A DNA stretch of 64,000 nucleotides from Paenibacillus sp. MAEPY2 (GTDB lineage Bacteria; Bacillota; Bacilli; Paenibacillales; Paenibacillaceae): contig NZ_AWUK01000027.1 of the NCBI RefSeq assembly GCF_000499205.1, positions 93,884-157,883 on the forward strand, in the 5' to 3' direction. The position numbers were made by a program, and so were the translations under genes. The notes beneath the pieces were generated by a model. The model made no database searches and had not been told where the DNA came from. It saw only the letters and a list, made by a program, of their open reading frames with translations. Below, piece after piece: positions 55,901 to 64,000 of the stretch. Positions within the stretch are counted from its first letter, which is position 1, and the number at the start of each line of letters is the position of its first letter.

Positions 55901-56704
55901 TCGCCAGATGGACAATGTAAAACCTTTGATGCCTCTGCCAACGGAATTGGGGTTGGGGAGGGCTGTGGAGTAATCGTCATGAAACGATTGGAACAGGCCA
56001 TAGCGGATGGTGACAAAATCTACGGAGTGATTGATGGTTCTGCAATTAATAATGATGGTCATACGATGGGCGTGACTACACCGAACCCGCAGGCCCAGCA
56101 GGCGTTGATTGAAGGTGCCATCAAAGATGCCAATATTGACCCGACTTCAATCAGTTATGTGGAAACACATGGAACAGGCACGGTCATTGGAGATCCCATT
56201 GAGCTTAAAGCGTTAACCCAAGTGCTGGGAACCGGTATGGAAAAGGGAGATCTTTGCGGCGTAGGAAGTGTCAAAAGCAATGTGGGACATCTGTTGAGTG
56301 CGGCAGGGGCAGTTAGCATAATCAAGGTTTTGCTAAGTATGGTTCATGGCCAGCTCCCGCCCAGTTTGAATTGTCCGCATCCGAATCCGAGATTTCGGTT
56401 TGAAGAAAGTCCGTTATTCCTTGTTCAAGAACTTACACCCTGGTCCAATAAAGTGTTGCGTGCGGGTGTCAGCGCATTTGGACTCGGAGGAAATAACGCT
56501 CATATCCTTGTCAGCAATGAAGGTATCCCGGACCCAAATAAAGCGACACTGGATCCTCGTTTCAATCGCATTATCTGGAACAGAGCCCGGTTTTGGCCGG
56601 ATGAGGTTAAGGAGAAAAACTTGGTGGTCAAATCGCATTCAGGACAAAACAATCGTAAGCCTGAGCATATGCTGTCTTTCTTCACACCGAAAAAATTGCA
56701 GTAA
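50000..56704 (+). CDS. Trans-AT PKS protein 3: MT - ACP - KS - KR - ACP - KS
   Basis: 2234 residues from ATG 50000 with GGGGGG upstream; the frame is open to 49904 inside PKS2, but without a ribosome binding site. The methyltransferase domain (about 1-350) has the SAM-binding motif VEIGAGTGG from residue 178. ACP2: Ser443 in DYGVDS. KS3: about 530-950, Cys706, His841, His881. KR3: about 1372-1560, TGGTRGLG from 1380, Tyr1542, but no Asp at the LDD position (GIADMEN), so it is probably not B-type. ACP3: Ser1689 in FGMDS. KS4: about 1765-2190, Cys1922, His2057, His2097. The MT and ACP2 finish module 2 (alpha-methylation), KS3-KR-ACP3 is module 3, and KS4 begins module 4 in PKS4. Confidence 0.92.
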   Translation: MEELNLLLSRLLCSGLHTAGLLNKLQAGDAATASASAEMPVSLIKRYGRWWRESLVYLQKYGYFTSTGSVNLLIQTIDTDGAQAWKEWDKKKRLWLSDPNVSSYIPLLDTTLRALPDILTGRKSATDIVFPNSSMHLVENIYMNNPVADYFNAVLADRVAASIKQQLVKDPGAQIRIVEIGAGTGGTSQAVFARLNDFHPHILEYCYTDLSQAFLSHAQQVYGPQYPYLTYGTFDLSKPVSTQSLQAGTYDIAIATNVMHAAPHIRLALRNVKALLRCQGVFLINEITENTLLNHLTFGLLDGWWSYEDPALRISGGPLLEQETWKNVLLSEGFGEVQLLAHSEEFKGQQVIMGTSNGVVRQQNVKHELNVKHKAQRQTSRISQDIQNKTSEFRLSEVELSRSSEEKLKYIKEVLVRTLCESLKVEAQLIDHDEAFSDYGVDSITGVRLIHSINERLGTELFTTDIFDFPCVNQLAQYIAPMVQVEQVEPEQQTQLHGGRSAIKPDVQQTQQMGIGEEREFKLGDAKQSHFEDSILSSSSVSRNKDIAIIGYSGRFPQSDNVDELWAHLAAGHDLIQRGARWTAEQTGASIGKTETNHGAFLEDSDCFDPLFFKISNIEAMHMDPQQRLFLEESWKTLEHAGYAGEIIQGRKCGVYTGYCGGDYEKLMGEQAPAQAFWGNAASIVPARVSYFLNLQGPAIAVDTACSSSLVAIHLACQALWSGEVELALAGGVFVQSTPDFYLSAHRAGMLSPVGRCHTFDERADGFVPGEGVGVLLLKRLEDAIQDGDYVHGIIKGSSINQDGSTNGITAPSRASQERLESQLYEQFGVNPDQIQMVEAHGTGTKLGDPIEFEALNRSFRKYTSRSQYAAIGSIKSNMGHSIAAAGIAGVIKLLLALKHQQIPPSIHYSKANPNIDFLNSPFYVSTQLSPWHTPPGQKRAALVSSFGFSGTNAHLAIEEPPGERSPSIQKPGYLLVLSAQSTGQLREQVRRIAQHYRKEGAQFDYASASFTLMTGRRHLEHRAACVVQPSDDLASILEQWLKTGDSSQIYAADLTGQPSKEQSVLRRYGNECIQQIAAATLDDSRYVENLHTIAELYVQGYELDYNRLYLTEKVKRIPLPTYPFAREKYWVSSGRAIPSIEKDVNVEISDAAPVTKERRTAKLLGKQWKRSAVTNLDPAHVKVVVGSTRESVGLANKLSQMIQGSQVVLVSEEEHDTGRLLDVLMNCDAFIDLSGCDRKMETEEMMLDKLINWIARLQHMIDTRGHKPLRLLGVTMGLESFQNESIHLGGAERAGLYRMLQSEYSHIISRHIDVDPADSELDIAAQIVQELTHAGKEQEVCYRGGQRYSAYLDILDNMNMLQSDHIRLPFPSSHVLWVTGGTRGLGLLCAQHAVQHYGVRKLVLIGQTPFPPRNDWWARRGDQDEIGSKVRAILELEKRGVQIEVLSFDIGNKERLLLAAEHIRSTMGAAGGVIHAAGIADMENPAFIRKSLESIRRVLSPKMLGTAALYECFRHEPLQFFVLFSSVAGAISKLGVGQSDYAMANTYMDYYAAAHAQTSPLTSIQWPNWKESGMGEFPSQAYNETGLLSITDEEGLKMLDWALITQPSAVMLPAIVSSESIDAEGKAGITRKVEAEKMSEIPITNGAPIAETSETLQLKLSSIFSEELCIEAEKMHPDRSFEHFGMDSIMIAQLARRMERELQIPVVEPHLFLDHPTIAGLTGALLPKHVTSARISPEQINRPEEQQIIQSSKARSRVAIIGMACHFPDAANLEQFWNNLKTGKNSIREIPSSRWDWRMYYHPDGKAGTSMSKWGAFLDGLEMFDPDFFGMDHSLASHLDPLQRQWLEVSAEALADAGYGKTQLESLQVGVFAGARTGHFMSKIRQNNKQTIIGTGQNFITAHLAHLYNLRGPNMVVDTACSSSLTAIHLAARSLQNGEADLVIAGGVEVLLDETPYLSLTASKVLSPDGQCKTFDASANGIGVGEGCGVIVMKRLEQAIADGDKIYGVIDGSAINNDGHTMGVTTPNPQAQQALIEGAIKDANIDPTSISYVETHGTGTVIGDPIELKALTQVLGTGMEKGDLCGVGSVKSNVGHLLSAAGAVSIIKVLLSMVHGQLPPSLNCPHPNPRFRFEESPLFLVQELTPWSNKVLRAGVSAFGLGGNNAHILVSNEGIPDPNKATLDPRFNRIIWNRARFWPDEVKEKNLVVKSHSGQNNRKPEHMLSFFTPKKLQ

Positions 56705-56717
56705 GGGGGAACTGTCG

Positions 56718-59700
56718 TTGATAGGTCGCAATCAAGAAACATACGTGCAACGGTTAAGCCACAGCAACGCCATCGTTCAGGATCATCGTGTACACGGAAT
56801 TTGTACGTTACCCGGGGTCACCCTGCTGGATATGATCTATCGTTTGTCGGCTTTATATATAGAGACACACTCCATCGAATTGCGCCAGATTTTGTTTACA
56901 ACGCCGATTGTGACAACAGAGCAATTGGATCGCGAGATTGCTGTGACGTTCTCGCCGGTACCTTCAGAGATGCAGTGGGGGGTAACCATTACAAGCAAAA
57001 AAGTGATGAATGGTATTATCGATCAAAGCAGTGAAGAACAACATATGCAATGTACGATGTTTCTTGTTGATCCCGAGTCTAATCCGCCGGTGATCTATGT
57101 TCAGGATCTGAAAACTCAATCCCGGGATCAGTGGAGCATGGATGAGGTTTATCAATTGGCGAGGCAGGTCAACATCGAACATGGGCCATTTATGCAAACT
57201 TCAGGGGTCGTCTACCAATATGAGAATCAGGAGCTTATGTGTCTGAATCTCAGTGATGAGGCTTCCGTTTACTCTGATGAGTTTTATGCGCATGCAGCTT
57301 TTTTGGATGGGGCAACGTTTGCGGGCTCCTCATTTCGTTTAAAGGGAAAAGCACAGGGGATGTTTGATGATCAGACTCCCTATATTCCTTTTATGATTGA
57401 ACGCTTCCGTATTTATGGTCCGTTACCTGACAGCATTGGTGTGTATTCGCTCGCTCGACCATTGACAAACGACCATTCTGTCTCATCACCAGATCTGGTT
57501 TCTACAGATATTTGGGTGGTTGACTCTGCTGGCAAGTCCTTGGTTGAATTTGAGCGTTTAACCGCCAAACGCATTCGTAGTCCTCATTTGATACAGAAAT
57601 GGGCCGACGTACATCAGCATCCAAATGGAGTAGAAGCGTCAGAATCAGAGGATGCAGCTGTACGAGAGCATGTCCCACAGGTCAGCATACAAGAGTCACA
57701 GGTCAGCAAACATGGCACATCCGAATTATTGAATCAGCGAAGAAGTGTTCCAGAAGGGAACATGAAGCAGGTTGGGGACTATTTAAAGGAAGAGATAGGC
57801 AAAGTGCTTGGAACACCAGAAGCGATCTTGGACACAGAGCTGGGATTTTATCAGATGGGCCTGGATTCCTTACAGCTTGTCAACCTTTCAAGGACGCTGG
57901 AGAACAAAGTGAAGGAACAGCTATACCCCACGCTGTTATTTGAATATTCCAATATCCATTCTCTGGCTGCATACCTGCACCAACATTGGCCTGAGGCATT
58001 TACTGAACATCAGTATGCAGAGAACAAAGCTTCCGCCAGCAAGGCAAGCACCGAAACTTCGGAACGCGATTTTGATCAGAGAAAGAGTGATCATTACTCA
58101 TCGATCTTGCTCGAACCCTTCTGGGAAGAAGTCACGCTGCATATGCGTAACACCTCAAATAAGGTGCGCAGCCACGTTATCATTCTTTGCGGGCAGTCAG
58201 CTGGACATGATCAAATGATCAAGGAATGCTTTCCGCAATCCGAGGTTGTCACCCTGACAAGTGAACGTACCATGCCACAATCATTTGAACAAATATGCGA
58301 GCAATGTATAGTCTGGCTTCAGAATTACATGCAGCGGTTTCCCAAAGCGGAGACCCATATACAATTAATTGGTCCGTCGGGAACGGGCGCTGATTTTTCA
58401 GGCGCTATGGGAGCGCTATTAAGAACAGCTCATGCTGAGAACCCTCATCTGCACGGGCAGATCATCACGGTGGATGATATTCATAACGTCACAAGAACGC
58501 AATGGGCAGACTGGTTGGATAAGGAGCGGTTAACGCATTCCTCGGGAGTCATTGAAGTGTATTACACCGGAAAATCTCATGTGCGGATGGTGAAAAAATT
58601 CCGTGAGAAACCGATAATGTCGCCACAGAAAAGCCAGTATGTCGCAATAGACGGTGTTTATCTGATTACAGGTGGATTGGGTGGATTAGGCTTGATGGTG
58701 GGCCGCCATTTGGCTGAGCAAGGGAGGATTACATTGGCGCTGGTGGGGCGTTCTTCTCTTGGCGAAAAAGAGTCCGATAAGATATCCGAGTTGAAGCGTC
58801 TGGGGGCTGATGTTCATTATTTTCAGGCAGATCTAACTCATAGCGAACAGACGAGTCGTGTTATCCAGCAGATTCGGACCAGCCTGGGAGCTATTCGGGG
58901 AATCGTACACTGTGCAGGAATTACCCGGGACCAATTCATTTTACAGAAAACAAAAGAGGATATATCGGAAGTGCTTGGCCCTAAAGTGAGCGGACTTTGG
59001 TACCTGGATGAATATACTCGTGATGAACCATTGGACTTTTTTGTTTTATTTTCTTCTCTGTCGGCTGTGCTCGGGAATATGGGACAAGCAGATTATGCTT
59101 GTGGCAACGCTTTTATGGATTGGTTTGCAGAGCGGCGTCAGCAACAGGTTGTGGCAGGACAGCGATCAGGCAGAACCATTTCGATCAATTGGCCCCTATG
59201 GGCGAATGGAGGCATGTCGATCGATCCAGTTTACGAGCAGCAGTTGGAAGCAAAAACAGGATTGGCTCCGCTGCCTCAGAGCGTAGGAATACAACTATTC
59301 GATTCGCTTATGATGAATGCTTCAACACAGATGGTCGTGATGTATGGTAAACCCACGTTCATTCGAAGCTTTGCGCAAACGACTATCCATGTGGAGGGCC
59401 CATCATCAGCAAAAGGTTTAAATCATGAGGTGCCTCAAAAAGAAATGCGGCAATCAGGAACGCAAACAGAGGATATAGCCATTATTGGTGTGGCTGGACG
59501 ATATCCGATGGCTCGGAATGTGAATGAGTTTGCTGCCAATCTGTTATCAGGCAAGGATTGTATTACAGGCTTTCCGATCGAACGTTGGGAACAGGGGCGT
59601 TTCTCGTATACGCCGGATTCATATTATCAGTTTGGGGGATTCATCGATAAGATTGATGAGTTCGATCCACTGTTTTTTAATCTATCTCCCCGTCAGGTGG

Positions 59701-62700
59701 AGATGATGGACCCCCAGGCAAGACTTTTTCTGGAAACGGCATGGGAGGCTTGTGAAGATGCGGGTTTCCGTGTTGACCGCAATCCACATCACGAAGCTGC
59801 AACAGGCACCCGGAGTGTAGGTGTATTTGCCGGTGTATTCTGGAATCATTATGAACTGTTTGCATCAGAGCTGACAGATCGCGGTGTACCTACATCCTTG
59901 GGAGTCAGTGCAGCGTCCGTTGCCAACATGGTATCGTATTGCATGAATTTCCATGGTCCTTCTCTTGCGGTAGATACGATGTGTTCCTCCGCATTAACGG
60001 CCATTCATCTGGCCTGCGAAAGCATTCGAAATGAGGAATGTGAGTATGCTCTTGCTGGCGGAGTCAACGTCATTACGCATCCACATCGATACATGTTTTT
60101 GAAGGAGGCACAGCTGTTGTCATCCGATGGACGGTGTCGCAGTTTTGGAGAGGGTGGAGATGGATATGTGCCGGGCGAGGGAGCCGGAACGGTATTGCTG
60201 ACCAGTCTGCGTCATGCCGAGGAGGAAGGTTATTCCATTTATGGTGTCATCAAAGGGTCTGCAATCAATCACGGAGGAAAAACATCAGGTCCAACGGTAC
60301 CAGACTCAACAGCACAGTCGGAAGTTATTAAGGCGGCCTTCAAACGTTCAGGGGTTGATCCTCGAACAGTCAGTTATTTTGAAACACACGGCACAGGAAC
60401 GTCCCTTGGAGATCCGATCGAGGTACAGGGACTGAACAAAGCATTGGCGGACGGGGCACTGTCGGAACAGAGTTGTGCAATTGGTTCACTGAAGTCCAAT
60501 ATCGGGCATTTGGAAGCGGCTGCGGGTGTAGCTGCATTAACCAAGGTACTGCTACAGATGAAATACAACCGGATTTTTCCTTCCTTGCATGCGGAGCGTC
60601 TGAATCCGTATATTCCTTTTCAGCACACACCTTTTTATGTGGAGAGGGAAGGAAGGGACTGGAGAATTGTGAAGGCAGATCGTAGCACTCCAGAGACCGG
60701 ACCCTTGCGAGCGGGTATTAGCTCCTTTGGGGCAAACGGCAGTAACGCCCATATGATAGTTGAACAATATATATCGACAGCAGTAGATTCCAGTTCGGAT
60801 TTTGAGTCCGAGCTTCCAGTCATTGTTCCGTTCTCTGCCAAAAACCAAACAAGTCTGCTTGATCATGTACGCAACATGATGAATTATCTCTCCACCGGTA
60901 AGGAAGACCCAAATTCCGCTGCCACACTGGGAATCAAGCTATCCAATCTGGCATACACGCTGCAGGTGGGCAGAGAGCACATGCGATACAGGGTTGCTTT
61001 TGTTGTCAGTTCTCTTGAAGAGCTGAAAAGAAAATGTGCAGAATATGTGAAAAGCAAGGATCTTGGCCTGGAGAAGGGATCGTTGAACAGTCGGGTTGGT
61101 TATGAGGGAGAAGTCCGGCTTCAAGAAGATGGTATCACAGAACTGTTTCAATCAGATGAAGACATTCGGACAGCAATCGAAATCTGGATGAACAAGAGAA
61201 AGCTGGCTTCAATCGCCGAAGTATGGGCTAAAGGAATTACCATTGATTGGAACAGCATGTACCAGAGGGACAGCAAGCCCACTCGGATCAGTCTCCCTAC
61301 CTATTCATTTCAAAGAGAGCGCTACTGGGTCCCTATGGTCCAAGCAAAAAGGGAGAGCGGGACGGCAGGTTTCGGCAAAAAAGCGGCAGTGCTGCACTCC
61401 ATGCTGCACCACAACCGTTCGGATCTGCTGCGAGGTCAGTGGTACAGCAGTCAGTTTAATGGCAAAGAGCCCTTCCTAAGCGATCATGTGGTGCAGGGAC
61501 ACCAGCTGCTTCCCGCTGTCGTTCAGCTGGAAATGGCCCGGGCAGCAGCGGTGCACGCAGCGAATTGGCCTCCACGCACGCACAGTCTGCTGCTGCGCCA
61601 TGTAATGTGGAGCAGGCCGCTCGTCGTTGGGGAGGAGCCTGTGGAGGTTCATCTCGCGCTTGAGGCCGAGGCAGATGGGAGCCTGTCCTATGAAATAGGG
61701 GCAGCGTTATCACATGAGGGTGCAATCGAGTCTGGCGAAGCGGTGTATAGCCAGGGGCGTGTAAGTGTGGGATCGCCCCTTGCAGAAGCGGGGCAAAGCC
61801 TGGATTTGCAGGCTGTGCGCAGTAGGTGTACGCAGGGAGAGATCAGCGGGGCAGTCTGTTATGAGACGTTTCGGAAACTGGGTCTGGAGTACGGTCCGTC
61901 CCATCAGGTGATTGTCGAACTACACTGGGGGACGGACGAGGCTTTGGCGCAGCTTCGTCTGCCGCAAGCCCTCTTCGAAGGGCAGGCGGACACCGTGCTG
62001 CATCCGGGGATGGTGGATGGCGCCTTGCAAGCGTCCATCGCCCTGCTGGCAGGAGATCAGATCGCGGAAGTGCTGAGTTCGGGGGGCGAGGCAGGCCTGG
62101 AGGGCACAGCCCTTGCGAGCACAGCAGAACGGTATGGGAACTCGCCCGCTTTCGCTCCGCTGCCTTTTGCGCTGGAGGAGGCGGAAGTGATGGCCCCTTG
62201 CCAGGCGCACATGTGGGCGGTAGTGCGTGTTCGCCCCGAGCCAGCGGCATCGTCCGATGCGGAGGCGAGGGTCCGTAAACTGGATCTGGAGTTGTCCGAT
62301 TCAGAGGGACAGGTTTGCATTCGGCTGCGAGGCATGACCTCGCGTGTACCGGAAAGCCGGGAAGGTGTGCTGCTGGTGCAGCCCGAGTGGCAGGAGCTGC
62401 CGCAGTACTCTCTAACGCCTGCGGTTCCGGCAGTCGAACCCGCGGTGCTGCTGTGTGAGTGGGCCCCGCAAGACCTCGCGGCTGCGGATGTGTCCTGGAA
62501 GCAGATGACGTTAACGGGACCGTTGGAGGCGCGGTACGGACAGGCGGTTCAGGCCATCCTGCATCATGTGCAGCAGCAGCTTGCGATGCAGCGAAGCCAC
62601 CGGATGGCCTTGCAGGTCGTCATGGCGGGAGATGAACAAGGAAGGCGGTTCGCCGGCCTGAGCGGGCTGCTGCGGACAGTGAGGCTGGAGCATCCGGGCT

Positions 62701-64000
62701 GTCTGGCACAGCTTGTCGAAGTCCAGCCGGGTACATCCGCTGCACGGTTGACCGAGCAGCTGCACCAGTGTGCGCTTCATGCGGAGGAGAGCCATCTGCG
62801 TTGGGAAGCGGACGAGCTGGAGCGAGCGGGCTGGCAGGCGGTCGACGTGGACATGGGCGAGAACGTGAATGTCGACCTGAATATGGATGGGAAGACGAAT
62901 GGGAATGCGGAGACAGAGGTCAAGACAAAGCGGAAGAGCGGCTTCCCGCTGTTGTCCCCTTGGAGAGACGGAGGCGTGTACGTCATTACAGGCGGAGCCG
63001 GTGGCCTGGGACGGATCTGGGCCCGGGAGATTGCAGCCCGTACAGAAGGCGGTACGCTCATTTTGACGGGCCGATCCCCGGTGATGCCAGAGGCGGTCCA
63101 GCGAGAGATGGCGCAGCTTCCTGCCCGGGTGCTTTATGAAGCAGTGGACGTCACCGATCGGGAAGCGGTCCACGGACTGTTTGGGCGTCTCCGTCAGCAG
63201 TATGGCCAGGTGAACGGGGTGCTGCATTGTGCCGGAGAGATCCGTGACAGTCTGGTACGATACAAAACGGAAAGCGACTGGCAGGCCGTGCTGGCTCCGA
63301 AAGTAGACGGCCTACGGAACCTGGAAGAAGCGATCGGGACAGAAGCCCTGGATGTACTGCTGCTGTTCTCCTCGGGTGCAGCGGTGACGGGGAATGCAGG
63401 GCAGGGTGATTATGCCGCCGCCAACGGGTATATGGATGCGTATGCGGTGAGCCGAAATGCGCGGATGAACCGCGGGGAGTGTCAAGGGCGAACCTTGTCC
63501 ATCAACTGGCCGCTGTGGGAAGAAGGCGGGATGCAGCTGGAGGAAGAGGGGAAGCAGCGCCTGTGGAAACAGCATGGGCTGAGACCGCTGGGAACCGCAT
63601 CGGGTGTGAAGGCGTTGTATCAGGCCTGGGCGAGTGGAAGCAGTCAGGTGGCGGTGGCGGAAGGCAAGCTGTCGGTGCTGCGAAGAAGCCTGCTGGAGCG
63701 GGGAAGTTCAGGGTCCGCTCAAACGATCGGATCGGCACATGCAGACAGGCCGGAACGGCCACTTGGCCAGACGGCAGCGACCCCAACTACCCCAGCGACC
63801 CTAACGGTAACACCACCCTCAACGTGGGCGCCTCCGGCGGGAAGTACAGCCCAGCAGGAGGCTGTAGCTGTGCTTACGTCAGAGGTGGCTGCCTTGCTGA
63901 ACGTAGAGGAGCAGGACATGGATCCGGATATGGACTGGAGTGAATATGGTCTGGACCCGGTGCAATGGAGTGAGCTTTCCCGCACACTGCTGACAAGGCA
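56718..64000 (+). CDS. Trans-AT PKS protein 4, partial: DH - ACP - KR - KS - DH - KR - ACP (Ser replaced)
   Basis: At least 2427 residues; the frame runs off the right edge. Start TTG 56718 with AAGGGGG at 56703-56709. DH (about 10-270): His23 in HRVHGICTLP and Asp197 in LDGATF. ACP4: Ser384 in MGLDS. KR4: about 640-830, T651 of TGGLGGLG, Tyr793. KS5: about 918-1350, Cys1089 (DTMCSSA), His1224, His1264. DH5: about 1560-1860, His1590, Asp1767. KR5: about 2080-2290, Tyr2232. ACP5 starts near 2385 with Pro2414 in YGLDP, where Ser carries phosphopantetheine. KS4 (PKS3) with DH-ACP-KR is the order of trans-AT split dehydrating modules. From about 61300 the GC content rises above 60%. Confidence 0.92.
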   Translation, partial: MIGRNQETYVQRLSHSNAIVQDHRVHGICTLPGVTLLDMIYRLSALYIETHSIELRQILFTTPIVTTEQLDREIAVTFSPVPSEMQWGVTITSKKVMNGIIDQSSEEQHMQCTMFLVDPESNPPVIYVQDLKTQSRDQWSMDEVYQLARQVNIEHGPFMQTSGVVYQYENQELMCLNLSDEASVYSDEFYAHAAFLDGATFAGSSFRLKGKAQGMFDDQTPYIPFMIERFRIYGPLPDSIGVYSLARPLTNDHSVSSPDLVSTDIWVVDSAGKSLVEFERLTAKRIRSPHLIQKWADVHQHPNGVEASESEDAAVREHVPQVSIQESQVSKHGTSELLNQRRSVPEGNMKQVGDYLKEEIGKVLGTPEAILDTELGFYQMGLDSLQLVNLSRTLENKVKEQLYPTLLFEYSNIHSLAAYLHQHWPEAFTEHQYAENKASASKASTETSERDFDQRKSDHYSSILLEPFWEEVTLHMRNTSNKVRSHVIILCGQSAGHDQMIKECFPQSEVVTLTSERTMPQSFEQICEQCIVWLQNYMQRFPKAETHIQLIGPSGTGADFSGAMGALLRTAHAENPHLHGQIITVDDIHNVTRTQWADWLDKERLTHSSGVIEVYYTGKSHVRMVKKFREKPIMSPQKSQYVAIDGVYLITGGLGGLGLMVGRHLAEQGRITLALVGRSSLGEKESDKISELKRLGADVHYFQADLTHSEQTSRVIQQIRTSLGAIRGIVHCAGITRDQFILQKTKEDISEVLGPKVSGLWYLDEYTRDEPLDFFVLFSSLSAVLGNMGQADYACGNAFMDWFAERRQQQVVAGQRSGRTISINWPLWANGGMSIDPVYEQQLEAKTGLAPLPQSVGIQLFDSLMMNASTQMVVMYGKPTFIRSFAQTTIHVEGPSSAKGLNHEVPQKEMRQSGTQTEDIAIIGVAGRYPMARNVNEFAANLLSGKDCITGFPIERWEQGRFSYTPDSYYQFGGFIDKIDEFDPLFFNLSPRQVEMMDPQARLFLETAWEACEDAGFRVDRNPHHEAATGTRSVGVFAGVFWNHYELFASELTDRGVPTSLGVSAASVANMVSYCMNFHGPSLAVDTMCSSALTAIHLACESIRNEECEYALAGGVNVITHPHRYMFLKEAQLLSSDGRCRSFGEGGDGYVPGEGAGTVLLTSLRHAEEEGYSIYGVIKGSAINHGGKTSGPTVPDSTAQSEVIKAAFKRSGVDPRTVSYFETHGTGTSLGDPIEVQGLNKALADGALSEQSCAIGSLKSNIGHLEAAAGVAALTKVLLQMKYNRIFPSLHAERLNPYIPFQHTPFYVEREGRDWRIVKADRSTPETGPLRAGISSFGANGSNAHMIVEQYISTAVDSSSDFESELPVIVPFSAKNQTSLLDHVRNMMNYLSTGKEDPNSAATLGIKLSNLAYTLQVGREHMRYRVAFVVSSLEELKRKCAEYVKSKDLGLEKGSLNSRVGYEGEVRLQEDGITELFQSDEDIRTAIEIWMNKRKLASIAEVWAKGITIDWNSMYQRDSKPTRISLPTYSFQRERYWVPMVQAKRESGTAGFGKKAAVLHSMLHHNRSDLLRGQWYSSQFNGKEPFLSDHVVQGHQLLPAVVQLEMARAAAVHAANWPPRTHSLLLRHVMWSRPLVVGEEPVEVHLALEAEADGSLSYEIGAALSHEGAIESGEAVYSQGRVSVGSPLAEAGQSLDLQAVRSRCTQGEISGAVCYETFRKLGLEYGPSHQVIVELHWGTDEALAQLRLPQALFEGQADTVLHPGMVDGALQASIALLAGDQIAEVLSSGGEAGLEGTALASTAERYGNSPAFAPLPFALEEAEVMAPCQAHMWAVVRVRPEPAASSDAEARVRKLDLELSDSEGQVCIRLRGMTSRVPESREGVLLVQPEWQELPQYSLTPAVPAVEPAVLLCEWAPQDLAAADVSWKQMTLTGPLEARYGQAVQAILHHVQQQLAMQRSHRMALQVVMAGDEQGRRFAGLSGLLRTVRLEHPGCLAQLVEVQPGTSAARLTEQLHQCALHAEESHLRWEADELERAGWQAVDVDMGENVNVDLNMDGKTNGNAETEVKTKRKSGFPLLSPWRDGGVYVITGGAGGLGRIWAREIAARTEGGTLILTGRSPVMPEAVQREMAQLPARVLYEAVDVTDREAVHGLFGRLRQQYGQVNGVLHCAGEIRDSLVRYKTESDWQAVLAPKVDGLRNLEEAIGTEALDVLLLFSSGAAVTGNAGQGDYAAANGYMDAYAVSRNARMNRGECQGRTLSINWPLWEEGGMQLEEEGKQRLWKQHGLRPLGTASGVKALYQAWASGSSQVAVAEGKLSVLRRSLLERGSSGSAQTIGSAHADRPERPLGQTAATPTTPATLTVTPPSTWAPPAGSTAQQEAVAVLTSEVAALLNVEEQDMDPDMDWSEYGLDPVQWSELSRTLLTR
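61300..64000. other. GC-rich segment within PKS4
   Basis: Counting by hand, 60241-60300 holds 28 G/C of 60, 61201-61260 27, 61261-61320 31, 61381-61440 36, and 62041-62100 41. The change begins after KS5 in the post-KS linker and persists through DH5, KR5 and ACP5 to the edge. It suggests a separate origin for the second half of this PKS. Confidence 0.8.

Noticed and set aside
59982..60510. KS5 as a non-elongating KS
   Set aside because: Despite the split-module layout, Cys1089, His1224 and His1264 are all present.
61456..63985. Long ORFs on the minus strand and in other frames in the GC-rich end
   Set aside because: High GC lowers stop frequency. The PKS frame is unbroken and carries all domain motifs.
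1..64000. CRISPR arrays, insertion sequences, tRNA or rRNA genes
   Set aside because: No regularly spaced direct repeats, transposase motifs, or recognisable tRNA/rRNA sequences were seen on either strand.

Overview
The window reads as a chromosomal segment of a Paenibacillus-like Firmicute. Grounds: strong GGAGG-type ribosome binding sites, frequent TTG/GTG starts, a YjcZ-type sporulation peptide, a DesK/DesR thermosensor with its desaturase, an Mrp antiporter gene, PadR-HAAS gene pairs, a second YidC paralogue, and a large trans-AT polyketide synthase (PKS) of the Bacillus/Paenibacillus kind. All assignments were made by reading the sequence; no database search was run.

Layout. 1-5.8 kb: 5' part of mrpA (minus strand, running off the left edge), two GGDEF diguanylate cyclases and a hypothetical gene. 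6-14.4 kb: a giant DUF11 repeat protein whose regular A/B alternating repeats run across a reading-frame break into a second ORF. 14.5-19.2 kb: YolD-like protein, YjcZ peptide, YjeH-like permease, ferritin, polysaccharide deacetylase and a lipoprotein. 19.3-23.5 kb: des-desK-desR (minus strand) with a candidate DesR operator pair, and a YitT-family protein. 23.5-32.4 kb: a candidate ~70-nt hairpin RNA, a TerD-like protein, a P-loop kinase, a PadR regulator with a SEDS-like membrane protein, an SgrR-like regulator and a DUF4173-like membrane protein. 32.4-34.8 kb: a small membrane-anchored ORF upstream of yidC2, then uppP. 34.98-64 kb: an operon that starts with a polyprenol-kinase-like gene and continues with a PksB/BaeB-type hydrolase, a fused acyl hydrolase-AT-enoyl reductase, and four PKS proteins. 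The last is cut by the right edge.

PKS logic. Module 1 = KS-DH | KR-ACP; module 2 = KS-DH-KR | MT-ACP; module 3 = KS-KR-ACP; module 4 = KS | DH-ACP-KR; module 5 = KS-DH-KR-ACP (bars mark polypeptide boundaries). No module carries a functional AT, so malonyl units must be supplied in trans by the AT of the 36445-39732 protein. Every polypeptide boundary falls inside a module. The product cannot be named from this window because no loading module or thioesterase is visible.

Most interesting points. (1) The ORF directly upstream of yidC2 has the architecture of Bacillus subtilis MifM: an N-terminal membrane segment, then about 50 residues later a basic-then-acidic stretch resembling the MifM arrest region, then a perfect 9-bp stem that hides the yidC2 ribosome binding site. 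It looks like an unannotated regulatory arrest peptide. (2) The last carrier protein has Pro where the phosphopantetheine Ser should be, inside a segment whose GC content jumps from about 47% to above 60%. (3) The DUF11 gene appears to start at ATT and is split within a repeat.
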